Positions 44,319-53,240 of a DNA stretch of 64,000 nt are shown here, piece after piece. The position numbers and the translations under genes were made by a program. Numbering within the stretch: the first letter of the stretch is position 1; each line of letters starts with the position of its first letter. The notes beneath the pieces were generated by a model. It did not search any database. It was not told the origin of the DNA and saw only the letters and a list, made by a program, of their open reading frames with translations. This DNA is from Falsihalocynthiibacter sp042445055 (GTDB lineage Bacteria; Pseudomonadota; Alphaproteobacteria; Rhodobacterales; Rhodobacteraceae): assembly GCF_042445055.1 (NCBI RefSeq), contig NZ_CP170339.1:1860001-1924000 (forward strand). The letters run 5' to 3'.

Positions 44319-44351
44319 ACGTCCGCACCTTTCGGGGCTGCGGACGTTTTT
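44319..44351 (+). terminator. Rho-independent terminator after tRNA-Pro
   Basis: ACGTCCGCA at 44319-44327 pairs with TGCGGACGT at 44339-44347, followed by a T run. It lies 9 bases behind the tRNA. Confidence 0.9.
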
Positions 44352-44418
44352 GTACCAAACCTTCGCCGTTTCGCAATGTAATGGCCAATAATGCCCCAAA
44401 GCGGCAAAAGGAATCGCC

Positions 44419-45495
44419 ATGAGCAACCCCGGTGTTTTGCCAAGCCAAGCCCTCAGCGAAATGATCGAGCGTGGAGAGATTTCCGCCGCACCAGCAATTG
44501 ATCGCGCGCAAATTCAGCCTGCCTCGCTTGATCTGCGGCTTGGGACGGTTGCTTACCGCGTCCGCGCGTCGTTTCTGGCGGGACATGGGGCCAAGGTTTC
44601 GGATCGTCTTCAAGAGTTCGAGATGCATCGGGTGGATCTAACCAATGGCGCCGTACTCGAAAAAGGGTGCGTATATGTTGTTCCGCTGATGGAATCGCTG
44701 GCCCTACCCGATGGTGTACAAGCTGTTGCGAATGCGAAATCTTCAACGGGCCGCCTTGATCTACTGACCAGAACGATCACCGACGGCGGCACCGAGTTTG
44801 ACCGCATCCCTGCGGGCTACAATGGCCCGCTCTATGCCGAGATTTGCCCGCGGAGTTTCTCTGTTCTGGTTCGGCCGGGGATGCGACTGAACCAAATTCG
44901 GTTCCGCGCCGGCCAGGCCGTGATTTCAGACGCCGAACTGACGCAAATGCACGCCAAGACTACGCTCGTCTCGGGTGAGGCTGTGATCTCTGAGGGTTTG
45001 GGCTTTTCTGTGGACCTTAGCGCAGGAAAAGATGGGCTTGTTGGTTATCGAGCGAAGCCTCATACGGGCGTTATAGATCTGGATTTGATTGGCCATTATG
45101 ACCCCGCAGAATACTGGGAACCTATTCACACAACCGAAGAACGTATCATCCTCGATCCCGGAGCATTCTACATCCTAGTGAGCCGCGAAGCCGTGCATAT
45201 TCCACCTGATTGCGCGGCGGAAATGGCGCCTTATCTGGCAATGGTTGGGGAATTCCGCGTCCATTACGCTGGCTTCTTTGATCCCGGCTTTGGTCACGAT
45301 CCGGCGGGCGGCGCAGGGAGCCGCGGTGTCCTCGAAGTGCGCTGCCACGAGGCACCGTTTGTGCTTGAACATGGGCAGGTTGTGGGCCGCTTGGTCTATG
45401 AGCATATGTCTGAGGTCCCTGACCAACTGTATGGCGCAGGGATTGCCTCAAACTACCAAGGCCAAGGGCTAAAACTATCTAAACATTTCAAATAG
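44419..45495 (+). CDS. dcd: dCTP deaminase, tandem-domain form
   Basis: Deaminates dCTP to dUTP for thymidylate synthesis. The 358-residue protein is about twice the length of the E. coli enzyme and is made of two dUTPase-like repeats. The first (about 1-185) has PASLDLRLG, AKSSTGRLDL, and the ICPRSFSVLVRPGMRLNQIR region. The second (about 190-358) has YLAMVGEFRVHYAGFFDPGFG and RGVLEVRCHEAPFVLEHGQ. This long form is known in alphaproteobacteria. Which half keeps the active site I cannot tell. Confidence 0.9.
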   Translation: MSNPGVLPSQALSEMIERGEISAAPAIDRAQIQPASLDLRLGTVAYRVRASFLAGHGAKVSDRLQEFEMHRVDLTNGAVLEKGCVYVVPLMESLALPDGVQAVANAKSSTGRLDLLTRTITDGGTEFDRIPAGYNGPLYAEICPRSFSVLVRPGMRLNQIRFRAGQAVISDAELTQMHAKTTLVSGEAVISEGLGFSVDLSAGKDGLVGYRAKPHTGVIDLDLIGHYDPAEYWEPIHTTEERIILDPGAFYILVSREAVHIPPDCAAEMAPYLAMVGEFRVHYAGFFDPGFGHDPAGGAGSRGVLEVRCHEAPFVLEHGQVVGRLVYEHMSEVPDQLYGAGIASNYQGQGLKLSKHFK

Positions 45496-45502
45496 ATAAT
45501 AG

Positions 45503-46033
45503 TTACCGAACTCCGCCGCCGTTTTCTAGTTCCGACGAAATCCCCGCCTGAACGCCTCGCTCAATATGCGTCGACAGGGCGACATATGTACGTGTACTCC
45601 GAACACCATCCGTGTCGTATAGTTTCGAGAGCAGCCCTTCCAACGCTTCGGAACTTGACACGCGCAACTTCATAATCAGACAGGTATCCCCCGTTGAGGA
45701 ATGTATTTCCTCGACTTCGGGCAACTTAGCCAGCTCCATAATGCCGGGCGTCTTGCCCCAGCCCGTTGTATCCACGTGAACAAAGGCCAAGAGCCCCTTC
45801 CCCACGGATTTTCCGTCCAGCATTGCCACGGTCTTGCGGATCGCGCCGCGAGCGCGCAGGCGTTTGACTCGTTCGTGCACCGCTGGTGCCGAAAGTCCCA
45901 CCGTTTGCCCGAGAGATGCGAAACTCTGGGAGGCATCATTCGCAAGCTCACCTAATATTTTTCGGTCAATAGCGTCCAGCGCCACGTCACGCGTACTGTT
46001 TGACGGAATATTATCTGTATTTTTCTGAACCAT
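45503..46033 (-). CDS. Lrp/AsnC family regulator
   Basis: A 176-residue regulator: an N-terminal helix-turn-helix (DAIDRKILGELANDASQSF, LGQTVGLSAPAVHERVKRL) and a C-terminal RAM/AsnC ligand-binding domain (about 90-165, with STGDTCLIMKLRV). It lies divergent from the MFS exporter gene with 74 bases between, so it probably controls that gene and itself in response to an amino acid. Confidence 0.9.
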   Translation of the reverse strand: MVQKNTDNIPSNSTRDVALDAIDRKILGELANDASQSFASLGQTVGLSAPAVHERVKRLRARGAIRKTVAMLDGKSVGKGLLAFVHVDTTGWGKTPGIMELAKLPEVEEIHSSTGDTCLIMKLRVSSSEALEGLLSKLYDTDGVRSTRTYVALSTHIERGVQAGISSELENGGGVR

Positions 46034-46107
46034 GTCGAATCCCTCTTCGCCTTAGATTATTCGGCTGTTAATCATTTTACCCTATTCACATTCAGAAGAG
46101 GTTGCAA

Positions 46108-47262
46108 ATGACGCGCTCGGTATTGCTCTTAACGGCCATTGTTGGTGTTGTTGGTTCAAACTCTTTGATGCTCTCGCCGATTGCGGCCAAGGTTGCCGTT
46201 TCGCTCGGTGCATCTTCTCCAGATGCGGTTATGACGGCTGCGGCGCTCTATGGATTAGGTGTTGCAATGGCCGCTTTGTTGCTGGCACCGTTGGCCGATC
46301 GCTTTGGCGCCGCGCGTTCGCTTCGGGCAGCACTTGTGCTTCTGGTTTTGGCGCTGATCCTGTCTACCTCTGCAACGAGCGTCGCGATGCTGAGCGCCGC
46401 GCACGCCATCGCAGGCATCGCAGCGGGCGTCGCAATCCCCGCTCTTTATTCCCTCGCCGCTCAAATCGCACCCAAGGGCCAAGAAGCGCGGGTCATCGGC
46501 ACTGTACTATCGGGCTGGACGCTGTCGATGGTCGGTGGTGTTACGATTTCCGCATATGTCGCGGATATTTTCGGCTGGCGGTATGTATATGGCGGATTGG
46601 CGGCTGCGGTGCTCGTGACTTTACCGATGCTGGCGCGCATGGACCTGCCGACCCAAATCATGAGCAAGACATCAACCTCGCCGATCACTGCCTTGCGGGT
46701 TGACGGGATTATTCCTGCGCTCATGGCCGTTGCCGCGCTTGGATTTGGATTTTATGGGTTTTACAATTACTTAGGCGCGCATCTTGAGGTAAACTTGAAC
46801 CGTCCTGTCCGTGATGCGGGAGTTCTGACCCTTGTTTATGGCATCGGCTTTGCGGCAGCGATGGTATTTGACGGTGTGCTTGACCGCCTGCCCACCGTTC
46901 GCGGTCTTGCGGGTATTTTCGGGCTTCTTGCTGTGCTCTATGTTGGTATCGCTTGGGCAACGAACAGCTATCTATGGTTGCTTGTTCTGGCGCCGATCTG
47001 GGGGATACTTCAACATCTGGGGCTGAACCTAACCGTAGGTTGGCTCACCCGTCTTGATCCGGCGCAGCGCGGTGCGATCATGGGGCTGAACTCCGCTGTG
47101 ATGTATCTGAGCGTATTTAGCTCAACCCTGCTCTATCGCTTTGGCTTCACACACTTCGGAATGGCGACTTGTGCACTCTTCTCTGCGGGGCTGAGCGCGG
47201 TGGCGGTTATCTATGTACTGCAAACGCGCAGAAGCGCTCAGCCTGTGCAAACCATCGTCTAG
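46108..47262 (+). CDS. MFS transporter, probable exporter
   Basis: A 384-residue major facilitator protein with about twelve hydrophobic segments; LAPLADRFGAARSLRAALVL is the loop 2-3 motif, and VLSGWTLSMVGGV is typical of drug or amino-acid exporters of the DHA1 group. ATG 46108 has AGAAGAGG upstream. It is divergent from the Lrp-type regulator, its likely controller. The stop is shared with the gene on the other strand (CTAG). Confidence 0.87.
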   Translation: MTRSVLLLTAIVGVVGSNSLMLSPIAAKVAVSLGASSPDAVMTAAALYGLGVAMAALLLAPLADRFGAARSLRAALVLLVLALILSTSATSVAMLSAAHAIAGIAAGVAIPALYSLAAQIAPKGQEARVIGTVLSGWTLSMVGGVTISAYVADIFGWRYVYGGLAAAVLVTLPMLARMDLPTQIMSKTSTSPITALRVDGIIPALMAVAALGFGFYGFYNYLGAHLEVNLNRPVRDAGVLTLVYGIGFAAAMVFDGVLDRLPTVRGLAGIFGLLAVLYVGIAWATNSYLWLLVLAPIWGILQHLGLNLTVGWLTRLDPAQRGAIMGLNSAVMYLSVFSSTLLYRFGFTHFGMATCALFSAGLSAVAVIYVLQTRRSAQPVQTIV

Positions 47263-47474
47263 AACTTGGTATTGCGCCGCATGAGTTTGGCCTGCTTACG
47301 CATCCGTTTGGCTTGCTCCTGAGAGAGTTTCTGTTGCTCTGGCGTCGCCTCTGTGGTCTTGCCATTGCGTTTGGTTTGGTTCGCCGCAAAATCAATGCCT
47401 TTGTTGATGCCACCATTAACGATGCGGCGAGTGATCTGTCGTATGATCATGTTGATAATGCGATCGGCGTTCAT
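47259..47474 (-). CDS. Small basic protein after scpB, unknown
   Basis: A 71-residue protein rich in Arg, Lys and Gln. It starts with MNADRIINMIIRQITRRIVN, a possible amphipathic helix, and ends in a charged helix (EQAKRMRKQAKLMRR). Unknown family. It lies 39 bases behind scpB on the same strand and may be the last gene of the argS-scpB operon. Its stop is shared with the MFS gene. Confidence 0.65.
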   Translation of the reverse strand: MNADRIINMIIRQITRRIVNGGINKGIDFAANQTKRNGKTTEATPEQQKLSQEQAKRMRKQAKLMRRNTKF

Positions 47475-47513
47475 TTCATTCTCCTGAATGCGTGTGCTTG
47501 GACCATGCCAACC

Positions 47514-48200
47514 CTATGGCATTTCGTCAAACATTTCTCCCTGATCGAACTCCAACACTTCGTCGTCGTCCTCATCAGGTTGCGGCAGACCGGGGATGAT
47601 GCCGGGCGGTGGTCGGTTCTCAAGAAGGCCCGCCGCGCGCAACTCCTTAAGTCCCGGAAGATCCCGCGCGTTTTCAAGGCCGAAGTGATCAAGAAACCCT
47701 TGCGTAACCACGAATGTAACGGGCCGCCCTGGTGTCATCCGACGCCGCCCAAAACGGACCCATTCAAGCTCGATCAACTGGTCGATCGTCCCGCGAGAGA
47801 CGGAAACCCCGCGAATTTCTTCGATTTCGGCTCGTGTGGCGGGCTGATGATAGGCGATGATCGCCAGTGTCTCGATTGCCGCGCGCGAGAGTTTGCGTGT
47901 CTCAACCGTCTCTTTTTGCATCAGATAGCCAAGATCGCCTGCTGTGCGCATCGCCCATGCGTCACCCACGCGATTGATCGTCACACCGCGCCCCTCATAA
48001 CGTTTGCGAAGGTAAACCAACGCTTCGCCAGCGTCGCATCCGTGGGGCATTCGAGCCTCAAGGTCGCGCACCGTAACCGGCTCCGCACTTGCGAATAATA
48101 TAGCTTCGACCATGCGTTCCTGTTCGGCCATCGGCGGGGCCTCAAACAGGCTCTCCTCGACTTGTGGTTCAGGATCAGCGAGGTTTTTCGGATCGCTCAC
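47514..48200 (-). CDS. scpB: Segregation and condensation protein ScpB
   Basis: A 228-residue winged-helix subunit that, with ScpA, completes the SMC condensin. MVEAILFASAEPVTVRDLEARM is the N-terminal helix pair, and LAIIAYHQPATRAEIEEIRGV is diagnostic. It overlaps scpA by four bases. The C-terminus is acidic. Confidence 0.93.
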   Translation of the reverse strand: MSDPKNLADPEPQVEESLFEAPPMAEQERMVEAILFASAEPVTVRDLEARMPHGCDAGEALVYLRKRYEGRGVTINRVGDAWAMRTAGDLGYLMQKETVETRKLSRAAIETLAIIAYHQPATRAEIEEIRGVSVSRGTIDQLIELEWVRFGRRRMTPGRPVTFVVTQGFLDHFGLENARDLPGLKELRAAGLLENRPPPGIIPGLPQPDEDDDEVLEFDQGEMFDEMP

Positions 48201-49015
48201 GCGCGGCCTCCCTCTCTTTTTCGAATTTGAATGGGCGCGAAGGTTTCGCCTTGGCGGATTTCGATATGTCCTGCCTTAACCAACTCAAGCGAGGCCGCAA
48301 ATGTCGCCGCTGTGGCGCTACGGCGCTTGGCGGGATCAAAATGCCACCCTTCGGGAAGGTACATCTCAAGGCCCGTCCAGTCTCCGGCATAACCGATCAT
48401 TCCGCGCATCCTTTCAAGGGCTTGCTCCATAGTCAGGATCGCATGACGGTCCATCACAAAGGGTCGGAAATCATCCTTGGTACGAATACGGGCGTACCCC
48501 TGCATGAGGTCAAGCAATGTTGCAGAGTAGGTAACCTTGCGGACCCGCTCCACCGTTTCAGGCACCCCACGAACGAAGAAATCACGCCCTAATTGATCGC
48601 GCGCCATCAGCTTGGCCGCGCAATCACGCATGGCCTGAAGGCGCTCCAACTGAAACGCCATATGCGCTGCGAGCTCCTCGCCTGTTGGTCCTTCTTCGCC
48701 GGGTTCTGGCGGCAGCAAGAGGCGCGACTTCAAGAACGCAAGCCACGCCGCCATCACCAGATAATCCGCAGCAAGCTCAATGCGCAGACTCTTGGCGTGG
48801 TCAATAAACTTCAGGTATTGCTCGGCCAGTTCGGTAACCGAAATGCGACGCAGATCCACTTTCTGCGAACGACTAAGCGTCAGGAGCAAATCAAGCGGGC
48901 CAGCAAAACCTTCTACATCAACGATAAGGGCCTCTGCGGCCAAGCGCTCTTCTACGGATTGATCCGTCGTTGCCTCTTGGGACAACTCCTCAGGGGTGAA
49001 GAGCGCTTCATCCAT
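48197..49015 (-). CDS. scpA: Segregation and condensation protein ScpA
   Basis: The 272-residue kleisin of the SMC condensin. FAGPLDLLLTLSRSQKVDL is the N-terminal SMC-binding segment, and YLVMAAWLAFLKSRLLLP follows. The C-terminal winged helix is present (about 195-270). It overlaps nagZ by eight bases and scpB by four. Confidence 0.93.
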   Translation of the reverse strand: MDEALFTPEELSQEATTDQSVEERLAAEALIVDVEGFAGPLDLLLTLSRSQKVDLRRISVTELAEQYLKFIDHAKSLRIELAADYLVMAAWLAFLKSRLLLPPEPGEEGPTGEELAAHMAFQLERLQAMRDCAAKLMARDQLGRDFFVRGVPETVERVRKVTYSATLLDLMQGYARIRTKDDFRPFVMDRHAILTMEQALERMRGMIGYAGDWTGLEMYLPEGWHFDPAKRRSATAATFAASLELVKAGHIEIRQGETFAPIQIRKREGGRA

Positions 49016-50021
49016 CGCTTACCTCCGGCACAAGCCGACGATGCTCGGCAATCATAGCTTCGATATCGGCACCATCTGGCGCATAGCGCGCTGCAATAGC
49101 GGCACGTGCGCGCGCGTTCGTCTCGGCAGACATCTCGCCTGATGCCGCCGCAACTTCGATCATTTCAGCCAAATTTCCGTTGCAATGCAAGACCACATCA
49201 ATCCCCGCTGCCACACAGGCCGTAGCGCGGGTCGCGGGCGTGCCCGAAAGCGCCTCCATCGACAGGTCATCACTCAAGAGCAAACCACCAAAGCCGATTT
49301 CATCACGGATAAGCCCGATCATCCGCTTTGAGGTCGTTGCAGGGCCATCGTCAAATGCCTCGTAGACGACGTGGGCGCTCATGGCGATGGGCAGGTCATT
49401 CAGAGCAACGAAGGGCGCAAAATCATGCTTGCGAAGGGTCTCTTGCGAGGCATCCGTTCGCGGCAGGTCTTTGTGGCTATCGACGCTGGCGCGCCCATGT
49501 CCGGGCATATGTTTTGCAACGGGTAGCACGCCGCCATCCAGATGCCCTTGCGCAACCTGACGGCCAATTTTCGCAGCCACTTCAGGCGCTTCACTATAGC
49601 ACCGGTTCGCGATTACACCGTGGGTTTCAGGCCGAACCAAATCAAGCACTGGCGCACAGTTGCAATCAATCCCAACCGCGCGCAATTCATCCGAAAGGAT
49701 TCTGGACCGCAAGTACATGCTGCGCTCTGGGTCGGATGATTTCACGACCTCATCGAGCGCGGGCCACCATGCACGCCAATGCGGCGGGCGCATACGTGCA
49801 ACGCGGCCGCCTTCTTGGTCGATCAACACGGGGGCATCATACCCAACTGCCGCACGCAGATCGGAAGTGAGCTTCTTTACCTGCTCTGGCGTATCTATAT
49901 TTCGGGCAAAGAGGATAAACCCGAACGGTTTCACCTTCGCAAAAAACGCGGCTTCTTCGTTTGAGAGCACCAACCCCTCACAGCCGAAAATGACTGCGGA
50001 GTTTCCGATTTCAACGCTCAT
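49008..50021 (-). CDS. nagZ: Beta-N-acetylhexosaminidase
   Basis: Removes N-acetylglucosamine from peptidoglycan turnover fragments in the cytoplasm. A 337-residue glycoside hydrolase family 3 enzyme: FILFARNIDTPEQVK, DQEGGRVARM, AKHMPGHGRASVDSHKDLP (with the catalytic His loop) and LLSDDLSMEAL (with the nucleophile Asp). The ATG at 50021 overlaps the stop of the SPOR gene by one base (TAATG). Confidence 0.94.
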   Translation of the reverse strand: MSVEIGNSAVIFGCEGLVLSNEEAAFFAKVKPFGFILFARNIDTPEQVKKLTSDLRAAVGYDAPVLIDQEGGRVARMRPPHWRAWWPALDEVVKSSDPERSMYLRSRILSDELRAVGIDCNCAPVLDLVRPETHGVIANRCYSEAPEVAAKIGRQVAQGHLDGGVLPVAKHMPGHGRASVDSHKDLPRTDASQETLRKHDFAPFVALNDLPIAMSAHVVYEAFDDGPATTSKRMIGLIRDEIGFGGLLLSDDLSMEALSGTPATRATACVAAGIDVVLHCNGNLAEMIEVAAASGEMSAETNARARAAIAARYAPDGADIEAMIAEHRRLVPEVSDG

Positions 50022-51355
50022 TAGCGCACCACAACAGAGACACACTCTGCTCCCTCGGCTTGAAGGGCCGCGCAGAATTGGCGCGCCTCGTTAATGGTTT
50101 CAAATCCGTGTGCACGCAGGCGATAGAACGTCCGACCGCCCCGCTCTGCGCGCTCGATCACGCGGGTTTTACCTTCCATGTAGTCCCCATAGAGGCTAGT
50201 TTTCTTGACCCATTCGGCGCGCGCGATATCTTCGCTCGCATATGCACCAAGCTGCGCGAGATTGGTACCCACCGCCAAATTGGACGGCGCCAGTGAAGCG
50301 GTATCATCCGCGACGGCGGCAGGATCAGCATCCCCCGCAAGCGCCATGGCCAAGGCCGCCGCTACAGACTCTTGCTGTGCACTCACCACGTCTTCAAACC
50401 CGCTTGGCCGCTGCCTTGGCCGCGCCGATTTTGCCACGCCACCGATGCTCGCCGGAATTATATCGGGGTTCTCGGCCGTTGCGGCTTCAATCGCGGCGGG
50501 TACGTCCAATGCTTCGGGCGCTTCGATCTCTGGTTCAGTTGTCAGCGCGATCTGCTGCGGCTCTTCTATTGGTTGAGGATCGGGTTCGGGGGCTGGTGCA
50601 GGCTCTGGTTGATCTTCTTTGGCTGATGGCTCCTGCGTGGCGACCTCGACCACGGGATCATCTTCCAGCAAATCAACTGGTTCTGGTGCAAGGACAAGTC
50701 TATCGGCGGTTGCCTCTGCTTCTCCGACAGCTTGAACCGCATTCACCGCTAGGCCTTGGTGCATTGCCAATTGGCCGCCCGGATCTTTTGGCTGTATGCG
50801 CATAGGCCCCTCAAGCGCGGCGACAACGGGAATACCACTCACATCGCGCACGGCGAGCTTGTACCCCCAATATCCAAGCCCAAAAACCAAGGCGATCGAC
50901 GTGGCCGCGCCCAAGAAATTCACGATCATACCAATATTGCGCGGCTGTGGCGTTTCTGTTTGCGGCGCAACTTCAGGAGACGGAACACTTGCGAATTCCG
51001 CATCGGGCGGTACATGCGCCTGCGTCGTGCGCGGAAAAACCCGTTCGCGCGGCGGCGTTACGGGTGGCACCGATTGCGTCTCCGGCTCCACGGCAGCTTG
51101 TCGGTGGGGCTGATAGGACGGTGGCGGCAAATCCTCTTGAACAGGTTCGGCCACGGCCTCGTATCGACGGCGCGGCGCGGGTTCGGCCTGTGTGGGTTGG
51201 CCTTGAACGTATTGCGTAGGGTCGAACGCCTTGCCACGCCGACGCGCAGAAGGTTGCAATGGACGTCCGAATTCATCCGTCTGCTCGCCGAGCGACGGAA
51301 GCGAATAATCTGTTGCTTGAGGGGGCCGCCCCTTAGAGCGCTCCTGATTGCTCAT
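50021..51355 (-). CDS. SPOR domain membrane protein
   Basis: A 444-residue protein: a disordered, Pro/Gln-rich cytoplasmic part (about 1-143), one membrane segment near 144-170, a long acidic and Pro/Ala-rich periplasmic linker, and a C-terminal SPOR domain (about 365-444). SPOR domains bind peptidoglycan stripped of stem peptides at division sites. It lies between argS and nagZ, a conserved arrangement in this family. Confidence 0.87.
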   Translation of the reverse strand: MSNQERSKGRPPQATDYSLPSLGEQTDEFGRPLQPSARRRGKAFDPTQYVQGQPTQAEPAPRRRYEAVAEPVQEDLPPPSYQPHRQAAVEPETQSVPPVTPPRERVFPRTTQAHVPPDAEFASVPSPEVAPQTETPQPRNIGMIVNFLGAATSIALVFGLGYWGYKLAVRDVSGIPVVAALEGPMRIQPKDPGGQLAMHQGLAVNAVQAVGEAEATADRLVLAPEPVDLLEDDPVVEVATQEPSAKEDQPEPAPAPEPDPQPIEEPQQIALTTEPEIEAPEALDVPAAIEAATAENPDIIPASIGGVAKSARPRQRPSGFEDVVSAQQESVAAALAMALAGDADPAAVADDTASLAPSNLAVGTNLAQLGAYASEDIARAEWVKKTSLYGDYMEGKTRVIERAERGGRTFYRLRAHGFETINEARQFCAALQAEGAECVSVVVR

Positions 51356-51428
51356 GTGTGCCTCACCGATATCAACCTGGGGTTACGTCCCCATTTACTG
51401 CCTTGTACCGGTAAGGCTACTCTTGTTA

Positions 51429-53171
51429 TCAGCGCATTTCCTCAACCGGCGTTACGCCGAGAATACCAAGACCTGACGAAATAACAACGGCTACGGCGCG
51501 GATGAGCGCGATTTTCGCCTGTGATGTCGCAACATCATCTTCTTGGATAAAGCGCAGGGCAACATCGTCGTTCCCCAAATTCCAGAGCGCATGAAGCTCG
51601 GACGCCAAATCATAGAGATAGAACGCAATGCGGTGCGGCTCGTTTGTGCGTGCCGCGATCTCGACCAAACGCGGCCATTCCGCGATTTTTTGGGCAAGGC
51701 TGATCTCTGATTTATGGGTCAAGCTGCTCAAGTCAGCGGCGATCAAGTCCTTGTCAGCGCAAGGAATATTGGCCGCCGTTGCTTTGCGAAGGACCGAATT
51801 CACCCGTGCGTGCGCGTATTGCACATAGAACACAGGGTTGTCTTTGCTTTGCTCCTGAACCTTGTCGAAATCAAAATCCAGTGGCGCGTCGTTCTTGCGC
51901 GTAAGCATCACAAAGCGGGTCACATCAGGGCCGACTTGCTCAACAACATCGCGCAGCATGATGAACGTCCCTGCCCGCTTGGACATTTTGAACGGCTCGC
52001 CGTTTTTGAACAGTTTGACAAGTTGCGTAAGCTTCACATCCAGTGGCACTTCGCCCGCCGAAAGCGCAGAAACTGCAGCCTTCATCCGTTTGACATAGCC
52101 ACCGTGGTCGGCACCAAACACGTCGATAAGCTGGTCAAAGCCGCGCTCGATCTTGGTATAGTGATACGCGATATCTGGCGCGAAGTATGTCCATGACCCG
52201 TCGGATTTCATCACCGGACGATCGACATCATCGCCATGTTCTGTTGACTTAAAGAGGGTTTGCTCGCGCGCCTCCCAATCTTCAGGAAGTTTGCCCTTGG
52301 GTGGCTCAAGCGTACCAGTATAGATCAGCCCCTGCCTGCGCAGTGCTTCGATCGCGCCTTCGATCTGTCCTGTGCCATAAAGGGCCTTCTCGCTCGAGAA
52401 AACATCCATCTCAACACCGAGGCTCGCGAGGTCTTCGCGGATCAGGTGCATCATGGCATCAGTAGCATAGTCGCGCAGCATCGGAAGCCACTCGGCCTCG
52501 TCCATCTCTGTGAGCTTATCGCCATAGGCCTTGGCCAACGCATCCCCAACGGGAATGAGGTAATCGCCCGGATATGTGCCGTCCTCAAACGCAACTTCTT
52601 GGCCCAATGCCTCAAGGTAGCGCAGATAGACAGACCGCGCGAGGACGTCGACCTGTGCGCCGCCATCATTGATGTAATACTCGCGTGTCACGTCATAGCC
52701 TGCGTAGTCCAGCAAGCTTGAAAGCGCGTCGCCAAATACCGCACCGCGTGTGTGACCAACGTGAAGCGGACCTGTCGGGTTTGCCGACACAAACTCCACG
52801 TTTACCTTGATGCCTTCGCCCATGTTCGAGCGGCCAAAGGTTTCATCCGACAGCGCCGTTTTCACGATCCCCTGCCAAATGCTCGGCGCAAGACGCAAAT
52901 TCAGGAACCCGGGGCCAGCAACCTCGGCCAGATCAACACGCTCGTCCGCCTGAAGTTTTGCGGCAAGCGCCTCTGCGATATCGCGCGGTTTCATTTTGGC
53001 GTGCTTGGCCAAAACCATCGCTGCGTTGGTTGCCATATCGCCATGTGCCGCGTCGCGCGGAGGCTCTACTGCAACGTTCTTGAAATCAAGATCGGCGGGC
53101 AAAACGCCCTCAGAGGTCAGTGCATCGAGGCTCTCGATAACGAGGCCGCGGATTTCGGCAAAAAGGTTCAT
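51429..53171 (-). CDS. argS: Arginine--tRNA ligase
   Basis: Charges tRNA-Arg. 580 residues: the HIGH-type motif is PLHVGHTRGAVFGD, the KMSKS-type loop is KMSKRAGTF, and the C-terminal DALR anticodon domain includes YAHARVNSVLRKA. Start at ATG 53171, where homology begins; the frame is open back to 53225. Confidence 0.96.
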   Translation of the reverse strand: MNLFAEIRGLVIESLDALTSEGVLPADLDFKNVAVEPPRDAAHGDMATNAAMVLAKHAKMKPRDIAEALAAKLQADERVDLAEVAGPGFLNLRLAPSIWQGIVKTALSDETFGRSNMGEGIKVNVEFVSANPTGPLHVGHTRGAVFGDALSSLLDYAGYDVTREYYINDGGAQVDVLARSVYLRYLEALGQEVAFEDGTYPGDYLIPVGDALAKAYGDKLTEMDEAEWLPMLRDYATDAMMHLIREDLASLGVEMDVFSSEKALYGTGQIEGAIEALRRQGLIYTGTLEPPKGKLPEDWEAREQTLFKSTEHGDDVDRPVMKSDGSWTYFAPDIAYHYTKIERGFDQLIDVFGADHGGYVKRMKAAVSALSAGEVPLDVKLTQLVKLFKNGEPFKMSKRAGTFIMLRDVVEQVGPDVTRFVMLTRKNDAPLDFDFDKVQEQSKDNPVFYVQYAHARVNSVLRKATAANIPCADKDLIAADLSSLTHKSEISLAQKIAEWPRLVEIAARTNEPHRIAFYLYDLASELHALWNLGNDDVALRFIQEDDVATSQAKIALIRAVAVVISSGLGILGVTPVEEMR

Positions 53172-53240
53172 CGTTTGGTTCCTATGACTTTGAGCGCGGT
53201 TTAGCATGATTGACGAAACATTCAACCATCCGCAGCGCGG

